Source of the DNA: Pseudomonas migulae
Lineage (GTDB): Bacteria; Pseudomonadota; Gammaproteobacteria; Pseudomonadales; Pseudomonadaceae
DNA length: 64,000 bases
Assembly (NCBI RefSeq): GCF_024169315.1
Contig: NZ_JALJWR010000001.1
Span: 3,770,501-3,834,500 of the forward strand
Direction: 5' to 3'
Of the stretch, positions 1 through 8,913 are shown piece after piece. Under the pieces are notes generated by a model. It saw nothing but the letters and a program-made list of their open reading frames with translations. It made no database searches and had not been told where the DNA came from. The stretch's first letter is position 1. Each line of letters begins with the position of its first letter. A program made the translations under genes and the position numbers.

Positions 1-250
1 GCTCGTAGAGGCTGAAGAAGTCGGCGTTTTCGAAGGTCACTGGGTGCTTGAGCTCGAACAGACGCACGACGATTGGCGACGGACGCCCGTTGAGGTCCGG
101 GTTCAGCTGATCGCTGCCGGTGAGCTTCAGGTTGACTTTGGTCACTTTGGAATACGGCGACAGCGACGAGCAGCCGGCCAGCAGAGCCACGGCCATGAGC
201 GCCGTCAGCGTCTTGAAAAAAGCGGTCGAGCAGCGAGACATGCGCATCAT
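1..250 (-). CDS. tssJ: T6SS outer-membrane lipoprotein TssJ (N-terminal part, cut by window edge)
   Basis: TssJ anchors the T6SS membrane complex in the outer membrane and contacts TssM in the periplasm. About 83 codons are visible. They begin with a charged start and a hydrophobic stretch ending in a lipobox (LLAGCSS), followed by a beta-rich segment with the family-like VRLFELK run. Three in-frame ATGs lie close together (250, 247, 241). I chose 250 because it overlaps the stop of the upstream FHA gene as ATGA, which suggests translational coupling. It is the third gene of a minus-strand run (lipoprotein, FHA, TssJ), the order of the P. aeruginosa HSI-II cluster, so tssK should follow outside the window. 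Confidence 0.88.
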   Translation of the reverse strand, partial: MMRMSRCSTAFFKTLTALMAVALLAGCSSLSPYSKVTKVNLKLTGSDQLNPDLNGRPSPIVVRLFELKHPVTFENADFFSLYE

Positions 251-1443
251 CCTTGGTGGTCGGTGTGAAGGGTGGAAATCAGGCGGATCTGTTCTTCGTA
301 CGCCTGAGCGAAGTCGCGGGCCAGCAGGCGCTCGCTCCAGTCATCGTCCTGACGCAAGGCCTGGTGATAACGACCGTAGGCTCTCCAGCGACTGCCGGAC
401 GTGGCCAGCAGCGGCTTGTTGTCGCGTTCGAAACGCAGGGTCAATTGCTGCGGCGAGAAGTGCTCCAGCGTGCCGCGAACGGCGGCGCGGCTGGCGGTCA
501 GCAAGGCCACTTGATGCGCCTGCAAATCGCGGAACGCGCGGGAGATCGACTGCTCCGCCGGCAACTGGCCCGGCTTGTTCGGCTGCAACAGAATGCCCAG
601 TGCTTCACCGGCATCGACGGCGAACTTCAGCGGGTTCTTGTGGGTGCCTTGCACGGTGGTCTGGGCCAGACGCAGTTCGTTTTTCAGTTCGCTGCGGGTG
701 CGCAGGCTCTGCTGCAAACCGCCGACGCTTTGCTTGAGCAGGCGTGCAGCGTTCAACGCCAGGGCTTCGCGGGCGTCGTGGTCGAGGCCTTTGAGGTCCA
801 CGCCCAGCGCGGCGCCGAAGTGCTCCCAGAAACCTTCGCTCTGACGCTCACGCGCTTTCGGCACCGGGGCTGGCGCAGGTTCGGCCGGGGCGTCGATCAG
901 CTGCGGCACCATCAGGCTTTCCATGTCGATGCGCGCGTAGTCGGCGCGCTGACGGGTGTCCTCGATATTGGTGCTCGGGGTGATCAGTTCTTCGATTTCC
1001 GAGTACACGCGCTCTTGCTGATCGAGGGCATTCAGCGGATCGAGGTCGAGGAACGCGTCGTCCGGAATGATGCTGCCCGCCGCTTGCGGGCGACCGACTT
1101 CCACGTCGAACGTCGCCGGGTCGCGCACCAGCCGCGCGCGGATCTCGAAATCACCCAGCACGTAGGTGCTGCCATGCTCGATGCGCATCGGTTCGCCCTT
1201 GCGCAAGCGCGCGCCGCTTTCGCCATCCTGGACACCGTTGCTGCTGGTGTCGGTCAGGAAGAACGCCCCTTCGCGAAAGCTGATGTCCACATGGTGATTG
1301 GACAGATGACGCTTGCGGTCCGGAATGATCCAGTCGCAATCCTCGCCCCGGCCAATCACGCCACCGGCCTGCTTGAAGGTCTTCTGGCACAGCTCGGTGG
1401 GCACGAACTGCTTGGTGTTGAGCATTTCGAAAACCAGTTCCAT
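247..1443 (-). CDS. tagH: T6SS-associated FHA-domain protein (TagH/Fha family)
   Basis: This 398-aa protein has an N-terminal forkhead-associated domain at about residues 25-95, with GRGEDCDW, the RxxLSNxHVD core and DTSSNGV. FHA domains bind phosphothreonine; in HSI-type systems Fha links threonine phosphorylation to T6SS assembly. The C-terminal ~180 residues match the typical TagH tail (FWEHFGAALGVDL, then a GILLQPNKPGQ-like stretch). The reading frame is open to 1464, but the ATG at 1443 has a strong AAGGAG site at good spacing, so I place the start there. It overlaps tssJ by 4 nt and follows the small lipoprotein gene after 17 nt. A cognate kinase and phosphatase (stk/stp in HSI-II) would lie outside the window. 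Confidence 0.9.
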   Translation of the reverse strand: MELVFEMLNTKQFVPTELCQKTFKQAGGVIGRGEDCDWIIPDRKRHLSNHHVDISFREGAFFLTDTSSNGVQDGESGARLRKGEPMRIEHGSTYVLGDFEIRARLVRDPATFDVEVGRPQAAGSIIPDDAFLDLDPLNALDQQERVYSEIEELITPSTNIEDTRQRADYARIDMESLMVPQLIDAPAEPAPAPVPKARERQSEGFWEHFGAALGVDLKGLDHDAREALALNAARLLKQSVGGLQQSLRTRSELKNELRLAQTTVQGTHKNPLKFAVDAGEALGILLQPNKPGQLPAEQSISRAFRDLQAHQVALLTASRAAVRGTLEHFSPQQLTLRFERDNKPLLATSGSRWRAYGRYHQALRQDDDWSERLLARDFAQAYEEQIRLISTLHTDHQG

Positions 1444-1460
1444 GGTGATACTCCTTGCGG

Positions 1461-1601
1461 TCACTTGCCGCGATTGACCGCCTGCGGATCACCCAATGGG
1501 CGATAGGTGTTGTCGTTGAATTTGTAATTGCCGCTGCAGCCGCCAAGGCCGCATAGAACGACGAGGGTCAGCAGGACGGCTTGCCAGTGACGAACAGACA
1601 T
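1461..1601 (-). CDS. 46-aa T6SS-cluster lipoprotein (orfX-like)
   Basis: A 47-codon ORF starting at ATG 1601. It encodes a signal peptide with a lipobox (LCGLGGCSG) and a short mature peptide of about 25 residues (NYKFNDNTYRPLGD). It sits between the sigma-54 activator gene and the FHA gene, the position of the unnamed orfX of the P. aeruginosa HSI-II cluster as I recall it. The short mature chain suggests a small outer-membrane-anchored accessory, but its function is unknown to me. The 17-nt gap to the FHA start places the two in one operon. Confidence rests on the lipobox, the tight spacing and the syntenic position. Confidence 0.75.
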   Translation of the reverse strand: MSVRHWQAVLLTLVVLCGLGGCSGNYKFNDNTYRPLGDPQAVNRGK

Positions 1602-1940
1602 CAGAGGGTCTCCAGGGGTAGACAAAGCACAAAGCGCCGGCCTGTTTGGGCGGCGCTATCAGAAGCGAATGAGGTTGATTGGATGGCTCTAATCCGTGGA
1701 TCAGAGCCAATCAAAAGGGGAATGGTGAACACCTGTGGCGAGGGGACTTGTCGGAATGCCGCACCACCCCGTTGGGTCGCGAAGCGGCCCCAAAATTGGC
1801 TAACCCGTTTATTCAGGTAGACCGCGTGGGCTGGATTGCGGCTGCTGCGCAGCCGAACGGGGATAAATCCCCTCGCCACAGGGAATTCGCTGGCCCCAGG
1901 GAGCATTCCAACCTGAGCGACCGGGTTACAGAAATCCTGA
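1602..1940. repeat. Intergenic region with an inverted pair of dispersed repeat arms
   Basis: No gene is seen between the sigma-54 activator and the small lipoprotein. The stretch at about 1730-1883 has two inverted arms that both begin CTGTGGCGAGGGGA and run into a variant of the ATCCCCGTTnGGCTGCGaAGC family, a dispersed repeat I recall from P. fluorescens-group genomes. A separate imperfect hairpin (TTGATTGG...AGAGCC...AATCAA, about 1673-1715) lies nearer the lipoprotein gene. No convincing -24/-12 promoter was found on the minus strand here. Confidence 0.6.
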
Positions 1941-3458
1941 TCAGCCATCGAAGTCACCCAGGTTGATATTCAGGCGCCCGAGGCGGTACAGCAGCGTGCG
2001 ACGCGGCAAGCCGAGTTCGCGGGCGGCGAGGGTCTGGTTGCCGTCGTTTTTGCGCAGGCAATCGAGCAGCAGGCTGCGTTCGACCTGCTCCAGGCGTTCG
2101 CGCAGGTTCAGGCTGTTGTCTTCCGGCATGGCTTCCATGCGCAGGGAGAAGTGCTCGGCCAGCAACTCGCCGCCCTCGCACAGCAACACCGCGCGTTCGA
2201 CCAGGCCTTTGAGTTCGCGCACGTTGCCGGGGAAGGCATAACCGGACAGGTGATCCAGCGCCGCATCGGACCAACGCACCGCGTCGCGCTGCAAAAACGA
2301 GCAAGCCTTGTCGGCGAAGTGCCGGGCCAGATCCAGAATGTCGCCTTCACGCTGACGCAGCGCCGGCAGTTCGATCGGGAATTGCGCGAGGCGGTAGTAC
2401 AAGTCCTCGCGGAATTTGCCTTCACTCACCAGCACCGACAAATCCCGGTGTGTCGCAGCGATGATGCGCACGTCGATCTTGTGGGTGTCGTTGGAACCCA
2501 GCGGGCGGATCTCGCCTTCCTGCAACACACGCAACAACTTGGCTTGCAGCGACAACGGCATGTCACCGATTTCATCGAGCAACAAGGTGCCGCCATTGGC
2601 CGCGTCGAACAGCCCGGCGCGGTCGCGATCAGCACCGGTGAACGCGCCTTTGCGGTAGCCGAACAGCTCGCTTTCCAGCAGGTTCTCGGGGAACGCCGCG
2701 CAGTTCTGCACGATGAACGCTTGGGACCGACGCGGGCCGCAGTCGTGAATGGCGCGGGCGACCACTTCCTTGCCGGTGCCGGTTTCACCGCGCAGCAGCA
2801 CGGTGTACGGGCTGTGCAGGACTTTGCTGATCAGCGAATACGTCTCGCGCATGGCCTTGCTCTTGCCGATCAGGCCGTACCCACTGGCACTCGGGACGCT
2901 GACTTTCATTGGCCGTGCATCACCGGTCGGCTGACGCAAGCGTTGCAGCAAATGCAACTGACCGAGCACAAACGAACCCAGTTGACCGAGGGAATCGGCG
3001 AAGCCTTGCAGGTCGATGTGCCGGCGACTGGCGCACAGCAGCAAGCCTTCGACCGCCTTCTGCTGATTGACCAGCGGCACGCACAACAGCGACTGCCAAG
3101 GCGTGGCCTGCGGTGGCAGGAAACTGGTCTCGTGCAGGCTGCCGCTCAGTTCGCCGAGGCTCACCACGCGGTTCTGGCAAAGGGCAAATTGCAGCAGTTG
3201 TTCACCGTTGTAATCCGCCGGCAGGCTCGCCGACTCGCGCGGTTGCAGAATGCCGTTGAGGCACTCGGCGTTCATCCCCAGACAGGTGTGGGTCGCATCC
3301 AGCAAGTACAACTGCGTCAACTCGCACCCGCTGAGTTCCGCCGCCCCGCGCACGAAGTCACCCAGCAGCGCAGCGCCGTCCGCCGCCCGCGACAGGCTGG
3401 CGAACTGCGCCAGCAAGGCTTCGGCATACACCAGCGGCTGCGGCACTTGAGTGAACAT
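1941..3458 (-). CDS. sfa: Sigma-54-dependent T6SS transcriptional activator (Sfa/VasH family)
   Basis: A 505-aa enhancer-binding protein. It has an N-terminal GAF-like sensor (about residues 20-170), a central AAA+ domain with Walker A GETGTGKE, the sigma-54-contacting GAFTGA loop and a Walker B LLLDEI segment, and a C-terminal Fis-type helix-turn-helix ending near LGLPRRTLLYRLGRL. All catalytic motifs look intact. The frame extends to a GTG at 3467, but the ATG at 3458 has GAGG 8 nt upstream and is preferred. The gene follows clpV directly, as sfa2 does in HSI-II. Its presence predicts that at least one promoter of this cluster, or an unlinked hcp/vgrG, uses sigma-54; a candidate -24/-12 site lies upstream of tssA. 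Confidence 0.92.
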   Translation of the reverse strand: MFTQVPQPLVYAEALLAQFASLSRAADGAALLGDFVRGAAELSGCELTQLYLLDATHTCLGMNAECLNGILQPRESASLPADYNGEQLLQFALCQNRVVSLGELSGSLHETSFLPPQATPWQSLLCVPLVNQQKAVEGLLLCASRRHIDLQGFADSLGQLGSFVLGQLHLLQRLRQPTGDARPMKVSVPSASGYGLIGKSKAMRETYSLISKVLHSPYTVLLRGETGTGKEVVARAIHDCGPRRSQAFIVQNCAAFPENLLESELFGYRKGAFTGADRDRAGLFDAANGGTLLLDEIGDMPLSLQAKLLRVLQEGEIRPLGSNDTHKIDVRIIAATHRDLSVLVSEGKFREDLYYRLAQFPIELPALRQREGDILDLARHFADKACSFLQRDAVRWSDAALDHLSGYAFPGNVRELKGLVERAVLLCEGGELLAEHFSLRMEAMPEDNSLNLRERLEQVERSLLLDCLRKNDGNQTLAARELGLPRRTLLYRLGRLNINLGDFDG

Positions 3459-3468
3459 CACACCCACC

Positions 3469-6117
3469 TCAGGCGAACTCGCAGGTCACGCTGGCGCCGC
3501 CGTCGAGCGTCGCGTGGACACGCTTGAGGCTTTCTCCGGTGGCCATCGCGTCGAGCAAGCGGTCGGCCACCAGCGGCAGCACGTGCAGGTCCAGCAAGTG
3601 ATCGATCAACCGCGCGCCGCTGTCGCTTTGGGTGCAACGGTCGGCCAGGTGATCGACGAGGTCTTGCGAGTAGGTGAAGTCCAGCTGACGACGGTTCAGG
3701 CGCTCGCCCAAACGACCGAGTTTGATTTCGATCAGCTCGCGCAGCACCGGGCCGCCGACCGGGTAGTACGGCACGACGCGCATACGCGCCAGCAGCGCCG
3801 GTTTGAAGTGCTTGCTCAGCACCGGGCGAATGGTTTCTTCGAGCACTTCGGCGGTCGGCCGCGCGCCGTTTTCGCAGAGTTCGCTGATGCGGTCGCTGCC
3901 CAGGTTCGAGGTCATCAGGATCAGCGTGTTGCGGAAGTCGATCTCGCGCCCTTCGCCGTCGTTGGCCACGCCTTTGTCGAAGATTTGGTAGAACAGGTTG
4001 AGCACGTCCGGATCGGCTTTCTCGACTTCATCGAGCAGCACGACCGAGTACGGTTTCTGGCGCACGGCTTCGGTGAGCATGCCGCCCTCGCCGTAACCGA
4101 CGTAGCCCGGTGGCGCACCGATCAGGCGCGATACGGTGTGCTTCTCCTGGAACTCGGACATGTTGATGGTGGTGATGAAACGATCACCGCCGTACAGCAA
4201 ATCGGCGAGGGCCAGCGCGGTTTCGGTCTTGCCGACGCCGCTCGGGCCGACCAGCAGGAACACGCCGACCGGTGCATCGGGTTTGTTCAGGCCGGCAGCG
4301 GTGGCGCGCATCGAGCGGTCCAGTGCGTGAACGGCTTGTTCCTGACCACGGATGCGGGAGCGCAGGTCGGTGGCGAAACTGGCGACTTTTGCGTTGTGTT
4401 CCCGGGCCAGTTGCGCGAGGGGTACGCCGGTCCAGGCGCTGATCACTTCGGCGACCAGACGCGGGCAGACTTCGAAGCTCACCAGGCGTTCTTTGACCTG
4501 AAGCTCGGTCAAGGCTTTGTGGGTTTCGTTGAGTGCGGCTTCCAGGGTTTCGACGCTTTGCGCTTCGTCCACCGGTAGTGTTTCGATGACAGTGCCTTCG
4601 GCGTCTTCCTCAACCGTGACGGTCGGTTCGACAGCAGCTGCTTCGCGTGCCTTGGCCAGTTGCTGACGCAGATCCAGCAAGCGCTCGGCGAGTTCCTTCT
4701 GCTCGGTCCACAGCGCTTCGAGGGCGACCATTTCGTCCTCGGCGGCGTCCAGGCGATCTTCCAAAGCGTCCAGCGCTTCGTGATCGATCAGCAAACCGGC
4801 TTCAGCATCACGGCGCAGCGCCTGACGTTGACGGCCCCCTTCGGCCAGCTCACCACGCAGGCGTTCAAGGCTTTCCGGTGCAGCAGCGAGGCTGATGCGT
4901 ACGCGAGCGCACGCGGTGTCGAGGACGTCGACGGCTTTGTCCGGCAGCTGACGACCTGCGAGGTAGCGGGCGGACAACTCGGCCGCCGCCACCACCGCGT
5001 CATCGCGCAGGTAGATGCCGTGGCTCTTCTCGTAAACCTGGGCCAGGCCACGGAGGATGGTCACCGCTTCGCTGACGGTCGGTTCGTGCAGTTGCACCGG
5101 TTGGAAACGACGGGCCAGGGCCGGGTCTTTTTCGAAGTACTTCTTGTACTCCGCCCAGGTGGTAGCGGCGATAGTGCGCAACTCGCCACGGGCCAAGGCT
5201 GGTTTGAGCAGGTTGGCCGCATCGGAACCACCGGCGTTGCCGCCCGCGCCGATCAGTGTGTGGGCTTCGTCGATGAACAGGATGATCGGTTTCGGCGAGG
5301 CTTTGACTTCGTCGATCACGCCTTTGAGACGACGTTCGAACTCACCTTTGACGCTGGCGCCGGCCTGCAACAGGCCCATGTCCAGCGACAGCAGCTCCAC
5401 GCCTTTCAACACTTGCGGCACTTCACCGGCGGCAATGCGCGACGCCAGGCCTTCGACGATCGCGGTCTTACCGACACCGGCTTCACCGACCACAATCGGG
5501 TTGTTCTTGCGGCGACGGGCGAGGATGTCGACCATCTGGCGGATCGCGCCATCGCGGCACAGCACCGGGTCGAGTTTGCCGTCGCGGGCCTGTTGGGTGA
5601 GGTTGTGGGTGAAGCGCTCCAGCAACGATTCGCCGGGCACGGCAGGCTTACCGGTGGCCGGTTGTTCTTTCTGCGACAGGGCGAATTCTTTCAGGCGCTC
5701 GATGTTCAGCTTGGCCAGCAACGACTGGTAGCGGCTGCCGGCGTAGCGCATCGGGTTGCGCAGCAGCGCGAGGATCAACGCGGCTTGCTCGACCTGGCTC
5801 TGGCCCAGTTCAAGGTTGGCCACCAGCAACGCATCCTGCAGCCACTGCACCAGTTCCGGGGCGAACACCGGATTGCGCGAGGCGCTGTGCTCGACCCGCG
5901 ATTGCAACGCGGCGCTCAGCTCGCCGGCATCCACTTCGGCGTCTTGCAGCGCGCGTGCGAGCAGGCCCTGCGGGCGCTCCAGCAGGCCCAGCAGCAAGTC
6001 TTCGACGAGGATCTTGCTGCCGCCACGGGCGACGCAGCGCTCGGCAGAACTTTCCAGATCACGGCGGGTTTCGGCGTCCAGCGCCTGGATAAGCTGTTGC
6101 AGGTCTACGTTGATCAT
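3469..6117 (-). CDS. clpV: T6SS sheath-recycling AAA+ ATPase ClpV (TssH)
   Basis: An 882-aa Clp/Hsp100 ATPase that disassembles contracted TssB/TssC sheath in the cytoplasm so it can be reused. It has an N-terminal double Clp-N repeat (about residues 1-150), AAA1 with Walker A GEAGVGKT at 211-218, a coiled middle domain (about 420-520), and AAA2 with Walker A GPSGVGKT near 620 and LLDEVEKA. The length matches ClpV rather than ClpB. It is preceded by tssG with a 13-nt gap and followed almost immediately by the sigma-54 activator, consistent with one transcript. Confidence 0.96.
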   Translation of the reverse strand: MINVDLQQLIQALDAETRRDLESSAERCVARGGSKILVEDLLLGLLERPQGLLARALQDAEVDAGELSAALQSRVEHSASRNPVFAPELVQWLQDALLVANLELGQSQVEQAALILALLRNPMRYAGSRYQSLLAKLNIERLKEFALSQKEQPATGKPAVPGESLLERFTHNLTQQARDGKLDPVLCRDGAIRQMVDILARRRKNNPIVVGEAGVGKTAIVEGLASRIAAGEVPQVLKGVELLSLDMGLLQAGASVKGEFERRLKGVIDEVKASPKPIILFIDEAHTLIGAGGNAGGSDAANLLKPALARGELRTIAATTWAEYKKYFEKDPALARRFQPVQLHEPTVSEAVTILRGLAQVYEKSHGIYLRDDAVVAAAELSARYLAGRQLPDKAVDVLDTACARVRISLAAAPESLERLRGELAEGGRQRQALRRDAEAGLLIDHEALDALEDRLDAAEDEMVALEALWTEQKELAERLLDLRQQLAKAREAAAVEPTVTVEEDAEGTVIETLPVDEAQSVETLEAALNETHKALTELQVKERLVSFEVCPRLVAEVISAWTGVPLAQLAREHNAKVASFATDLRSRIRGQEQAVHALDRSMRATAAGLNKPDAPVGVFLLVGPSGVGKTETALALADLLYGGDRFITTINMSEFQEKHTVSRLIGAPPGYVGYGEGGMLTEAVRQKPYSVVLLDEVEKADPDVLNLFYQIFDKGVANDGEGREIDFRNTLILMTSNLGSDRISELCENGARPTAEVLEETIRPVLSKHFKPALLARMRVVPYYPVGGPVLRELIEIKLGRLGERLNRRQLDFTYSQDLVDHLADRCTQSDSGARLIDHLLDLHVLPLVADRLLDAMATGESLKRVHATLDGGASVTCEFA

Positions 6118-6130
6118 TGGTCATCTGTCC

Positions 6131-7138
6131 TTAATGAATTTTGCTGCCCAGGGTCACCACGCCGTCCGCTTTTTCGCGGCCCAGCCAACTGGTCCATCCC
6201 AGGCGACAGGCGTTCTGCTCACCGATGCGCAGTTCGCGGATTTCTTCCTGGCGCAACACCAGGCGAATGTCGTAGTCGAGCGGGTCACGCAGGGTGAACC
6301 GCACCAGCGCGCACAGCGGCTGGTAGCCGAAACCGATCGGCAGGAATTCGTGAAAGCGTTGCCAGTCGAGCTCGCGGATGTGGATGCGGAATTTGCCGCT
6401 GCGGTCGCGCACGTGTTCGCCCAGCACCAGGTCTTCACCGAGCAGGCTGTTGGCACGGCCCAGACGATTGCGCTGCTCGTCGAGAATTTCCACGCGGCGC
6501 TCGATGCATTGCTCGATGGTCAGTTCGGCGTGCTTGAAGTAGTAACGCAGCACCGCTTCGATCAGCGCCGCCGAGTGCGCCCGCAAGCTGAGCAAACCGA
6601 GGTACGGCAGCAGGCGTTTCCAGTTCAATTCCTGGGCCTTGCGGATCTCTTCGCCGCCGAGGCCGATCAGCGCAAACAACTGCGACGAAAACGGGTCTAG
6701 GGCGCCACTTTCGAAACTGGCGCGGTAGCGGTACTTGCGCCAGATCGGCAGCATCAGCCGCTGCAAACGATGGTGAAACAGGTCGAGGAAGTTGCGCGTC
6801 GGGTTGCCGTCCTCGCTGTCGCCCAGCGCCTGTTCGCCGTAGAACGCCGGCAGCGGCGAACCGGAACCCACCAGGCCGATGAGGTTGAACCGCAGGCGCG
6901 CGCGCATTTGCCCGTGCTCTTGGAAAAACTCCACGCGATCGACGTCGCTGCCAGGGAAACCCAGGCTCGGGTTGGCCTGGAATTCGAGCTGGTCGTACAG
7001 GTCATCCTGGCTCAGGTGCGGGTGGGCCTCGCGCAGCCGGTCCACCACCAGCAGCACGGCCTGAAACAGCGAGTACTCGCGTATTCCTCGGGTCAGTCCG
7101 CTTAAAGAAGCGGCTGAAGGCCCATACGTGGTGTCCAT
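6131..7138 (-). CDS. tssG: T6SS baseplate protein TssG
   Basis: A 335-aa TssG (ImpH/VasB family) protein. TssG is a baseplate wedge subunit that binds TssF, TssE and TssK. The N-terminal part carries the family segment SLFQAVLLVVDRL, followed by SLGFPGSDVDRVEF and the FFHHRLQRL-like motif (FHHRLQRLMLPIW). The length is normal. The start overlaps the 3' end of tssF by 37 nt, which suggests translational coupling of the TssF-TssG pair. Confidence 0.95.
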   Translation of the reverse strand: MDTTYGPSAASLSGLTRGIREYSLFQAVLLVVDRLREAHPHLSQDDLYDQLEFQANPSLGFPGSDVDRVEFFQEHGQMRARLRFNLIGLVGSGSPLPAFYGEQALGDSEDGNPTRNFLDLFHHRLQRLMLPIWRKYRYRASFESGALDPFSSQLFALIGLGGEEIRKAQELNWKRLLPYLGLLSLRAHSAALIEAVLRYYFKHAELTIEQCIERRVEILDEQRNRLGRANSLLGEDLVLGEHVRDRSGKFRIHIRELDWQRFHEFLPIGFGYQPLCALVRFTLRDPLDYDIRLVLRQEEIRELRIGEQNACRLGWTSWLGREKADGVVTLGSKIH

Positions 7139-8889
7139 TGGTACACCTCTCCCTGTGTGCTTTTTACCCGCAGCTCGTGGTACGAATTGAGACTGGCGTA
7201 AAGCGCGAAAAACTCGTTGAGAACCGAGGCGAAAACGAACAGGTCGCCCTCGCCGATATACCCTTCCGGGTCGATGGTCAGCTCGGTACGCAACCCGCGA
7301 ACCGGCAACCCTCGGTGCAGTCGGTCGACATGCTGATGCTTGATCGACTTGAGCCCGCCGAGCAGGCGTTTGCTGACTTTCTCCGCGTGCTGGTCGTAAT
7401 AACGCGGCAGGTCGTAGGTTTCGAGAATCACCTTCAACGCATTGACGTCGGCCAGCGACAGATAGTTAAGCGACATGTTGCTGATCAACTTCCAGAGGAA
7501 GTCGCGGTTCAGCGGCGGCGCAAAGCTCGACGTAGCGGGGGTGATGTTGCGGAAACTCAGGAACTCCGGCGTGTCCTCGCAGGCCATGCTGATGTCGCCG
7601 AGCTTGAGCTTGCGCGGCAGGTTCTGGTTGGTGCACATCAGCTCGATCGACAGGGTTTCGTGGGCTTCGGTGTGGCGGATGCCGAAGCTCAGGTAGGTGT
7701 CGAGGCCGTCGTGCAGCAGGGACGAACGCTGGCGAATGCTGTAATGCGGACGGCTGTTGGGCACGTCGAAACTCGGGTCGTGCTCGAAGGACTCGAACGG
7801 CACGTATTCCTGATAACCGAGGCCGCCGGGCTTCCATCCCGTCACGGTCTCCACCGAAAACACGCCGCAGTTTTGCAGATCGAATTCGGCGGGCAGCAGC
7901 AGGTATTCGTCTTGCTTGCCATCGAGGCGAATCGGCAAGGCGTCGTGCTTGAACAGGTTGACGATCGGCGTGCAGTAGAGCTTCACGTTGTCCAGCGTCG
8001 GACGCATGCGCATGATGCCGCTCTTGCGAATATCGAAGCGCAATTCGAGGCCGCGCATTTGCTTGAGCGTGTCTTCCGGCAAGGCTTTGAGCAGGTCCAG
8101 ACCGTTGATATCAACGAAGAGGAATTTGTCCTGGAAGGCGAAGTATTCCTGCAAGTAGCGATAGCCGCGGAAGGTGTTCAGCGGATACGGGATCAACGCT
8201 TCTTCTTCGGCAAAACCCACCGGCTGCACACGGTCGCCGGGCATCTTGAACGCCATCGGCGTGCCGTTGACGCCGTTGATGGGCTTGCCGGCGCCGTCCA
8301 GCGGGATCAGCTCGATGCCTTCCAGGTTGCGCAACAGGCTCAGGTAAAGCATCTGGCTGATGTAGCGCTCACCGGCGAAGTGCAGACGCAGACGGCTCAA
8401 CTCCAACTCACCGAGGTGGCCGTCAGCGCTCATCTCCAGACGCAGGCTCAACAGCGAACCGTCGCCCTTCACCGAATAATTCAGCGCGGCCAGATCCAGC
8501 GGCAGAACTTCGGTCGGGTAGCAGGTGCGGAAGCGGCAACGCACGTCATCGATCGGCACACTCTCGACCGGCGTATCGCGCTCGACCATCAATGCAGGAC
8601 CCGAACGCTTCAACGGGTCGAACTGCAAAATGCTGAACGCCGGCAGCGGGCGCATGTAGTTGGGCCACAGCAGGTGCATCAGGGAATGGCTGAGCTCCGG
8701 CAGTTCGTCATCAAGCTTCTGACGCAGGCGGCCGGTCAGGAACGCGAAACCTTCCAGCAACCGCTCCACGTCCGGATCCCGCCCGGCCTGCCCGAGGAAA
8801 GGCGCCAACGCCGGACTACGCTCGGCGAATCGACGACCTAACTGGCGAAGTGCGGTGAGTTCGCTTTGGTAGTAGTGGTTAAAGGACAC
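7102..8889 (-). CDS. tssF: T6SS baseplate protein TssF
   Basis: A 595-aa TssF (ImpG/VasA family) protein, the largest baseplate wedge subunit. It opens with the typical MSFNHYYQSELTALRQLGRRFAE run, then SPALAPFLG and DPDVERLLEGFAFL, all family hallmarks. It ends close to ELRVKSTQGEVYQWTPR. Length and architecture are complete. In HSI-II clusters tssF follows tssE directly. Here 3.5 kb of cargo genes are inserted between them, with tssF starting 24 nt after the last cargo gene, so it is probably still read from the same transcript. Confidence 0.95.
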   Translation of the reverse strand: MSFNHYYQSELTALRQLGRRFAERSPALAPFLGQAGRDPDVERLLEGFAFLTGRLRQKLDDELPELSHSLMHLLWPNYMRPLPAFSILQFDPLKRSGPALMVERDTPVESVPIDDVRCRFRTCYPTEVLPLDLAALNYSVKGDGSLLSLRLEMSADGHLGELELSRLRLHFAGERYISQMLYLSLLRNLEGIELIPLDGAGKPINGVNGTPMAFKMPGDRVQPVGFAEEEALIPYPLNTFRGYRYLQEYFAFQDKFLFVDINGLDLLKALPEDTLKQMRGLELRFDIRKSGIMRMRPTLDNVKLYCTPIVNLFKHDALPIRLDGKQDEYLLLPAEFDLQNCGVFSVETVTGWKPGGLGYQEYVPFESFEHDPSFDVPNSRPHYSIRQRSSLLHDGLDTYLSFGIRHTEAHETLSIELMCTNQNLPRKLKLGDISMACEDTPEFLSFRNITPATSSFAPPLNRDFLWKLISNMSLNYLSLADVNALKVILETYDLPRYYDQHAEKVSKRLLGGLKSIKHQHVDRLHRGLPVRGLRTELTIDPEGYIGEGDLFVFASVLNEFFALYASLNSYHELRVKSTQGEVYQWTPRMGLQPLL

Positions 8890-8913
8890 GGGGTACCTTC
8901 CTGGTAGTGGAAC

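Noticed and set aside
247..1506. Long plus-strand frames opposite the FHA gene (253-1506) and similar mirror frames opposite tssC, clpV and purK
   Set aside because: These are shadows of strongly coding minus-strand genes without ribosome-binding sites or recognisable domains.
1602..1940. Sigma-54 promoter for the lipoprotein-FHA-tssJ genes
   Set aside because: No TGGCAC-N5-TTGC-type match with the required GG/GC spacing was found on the minus strand here.
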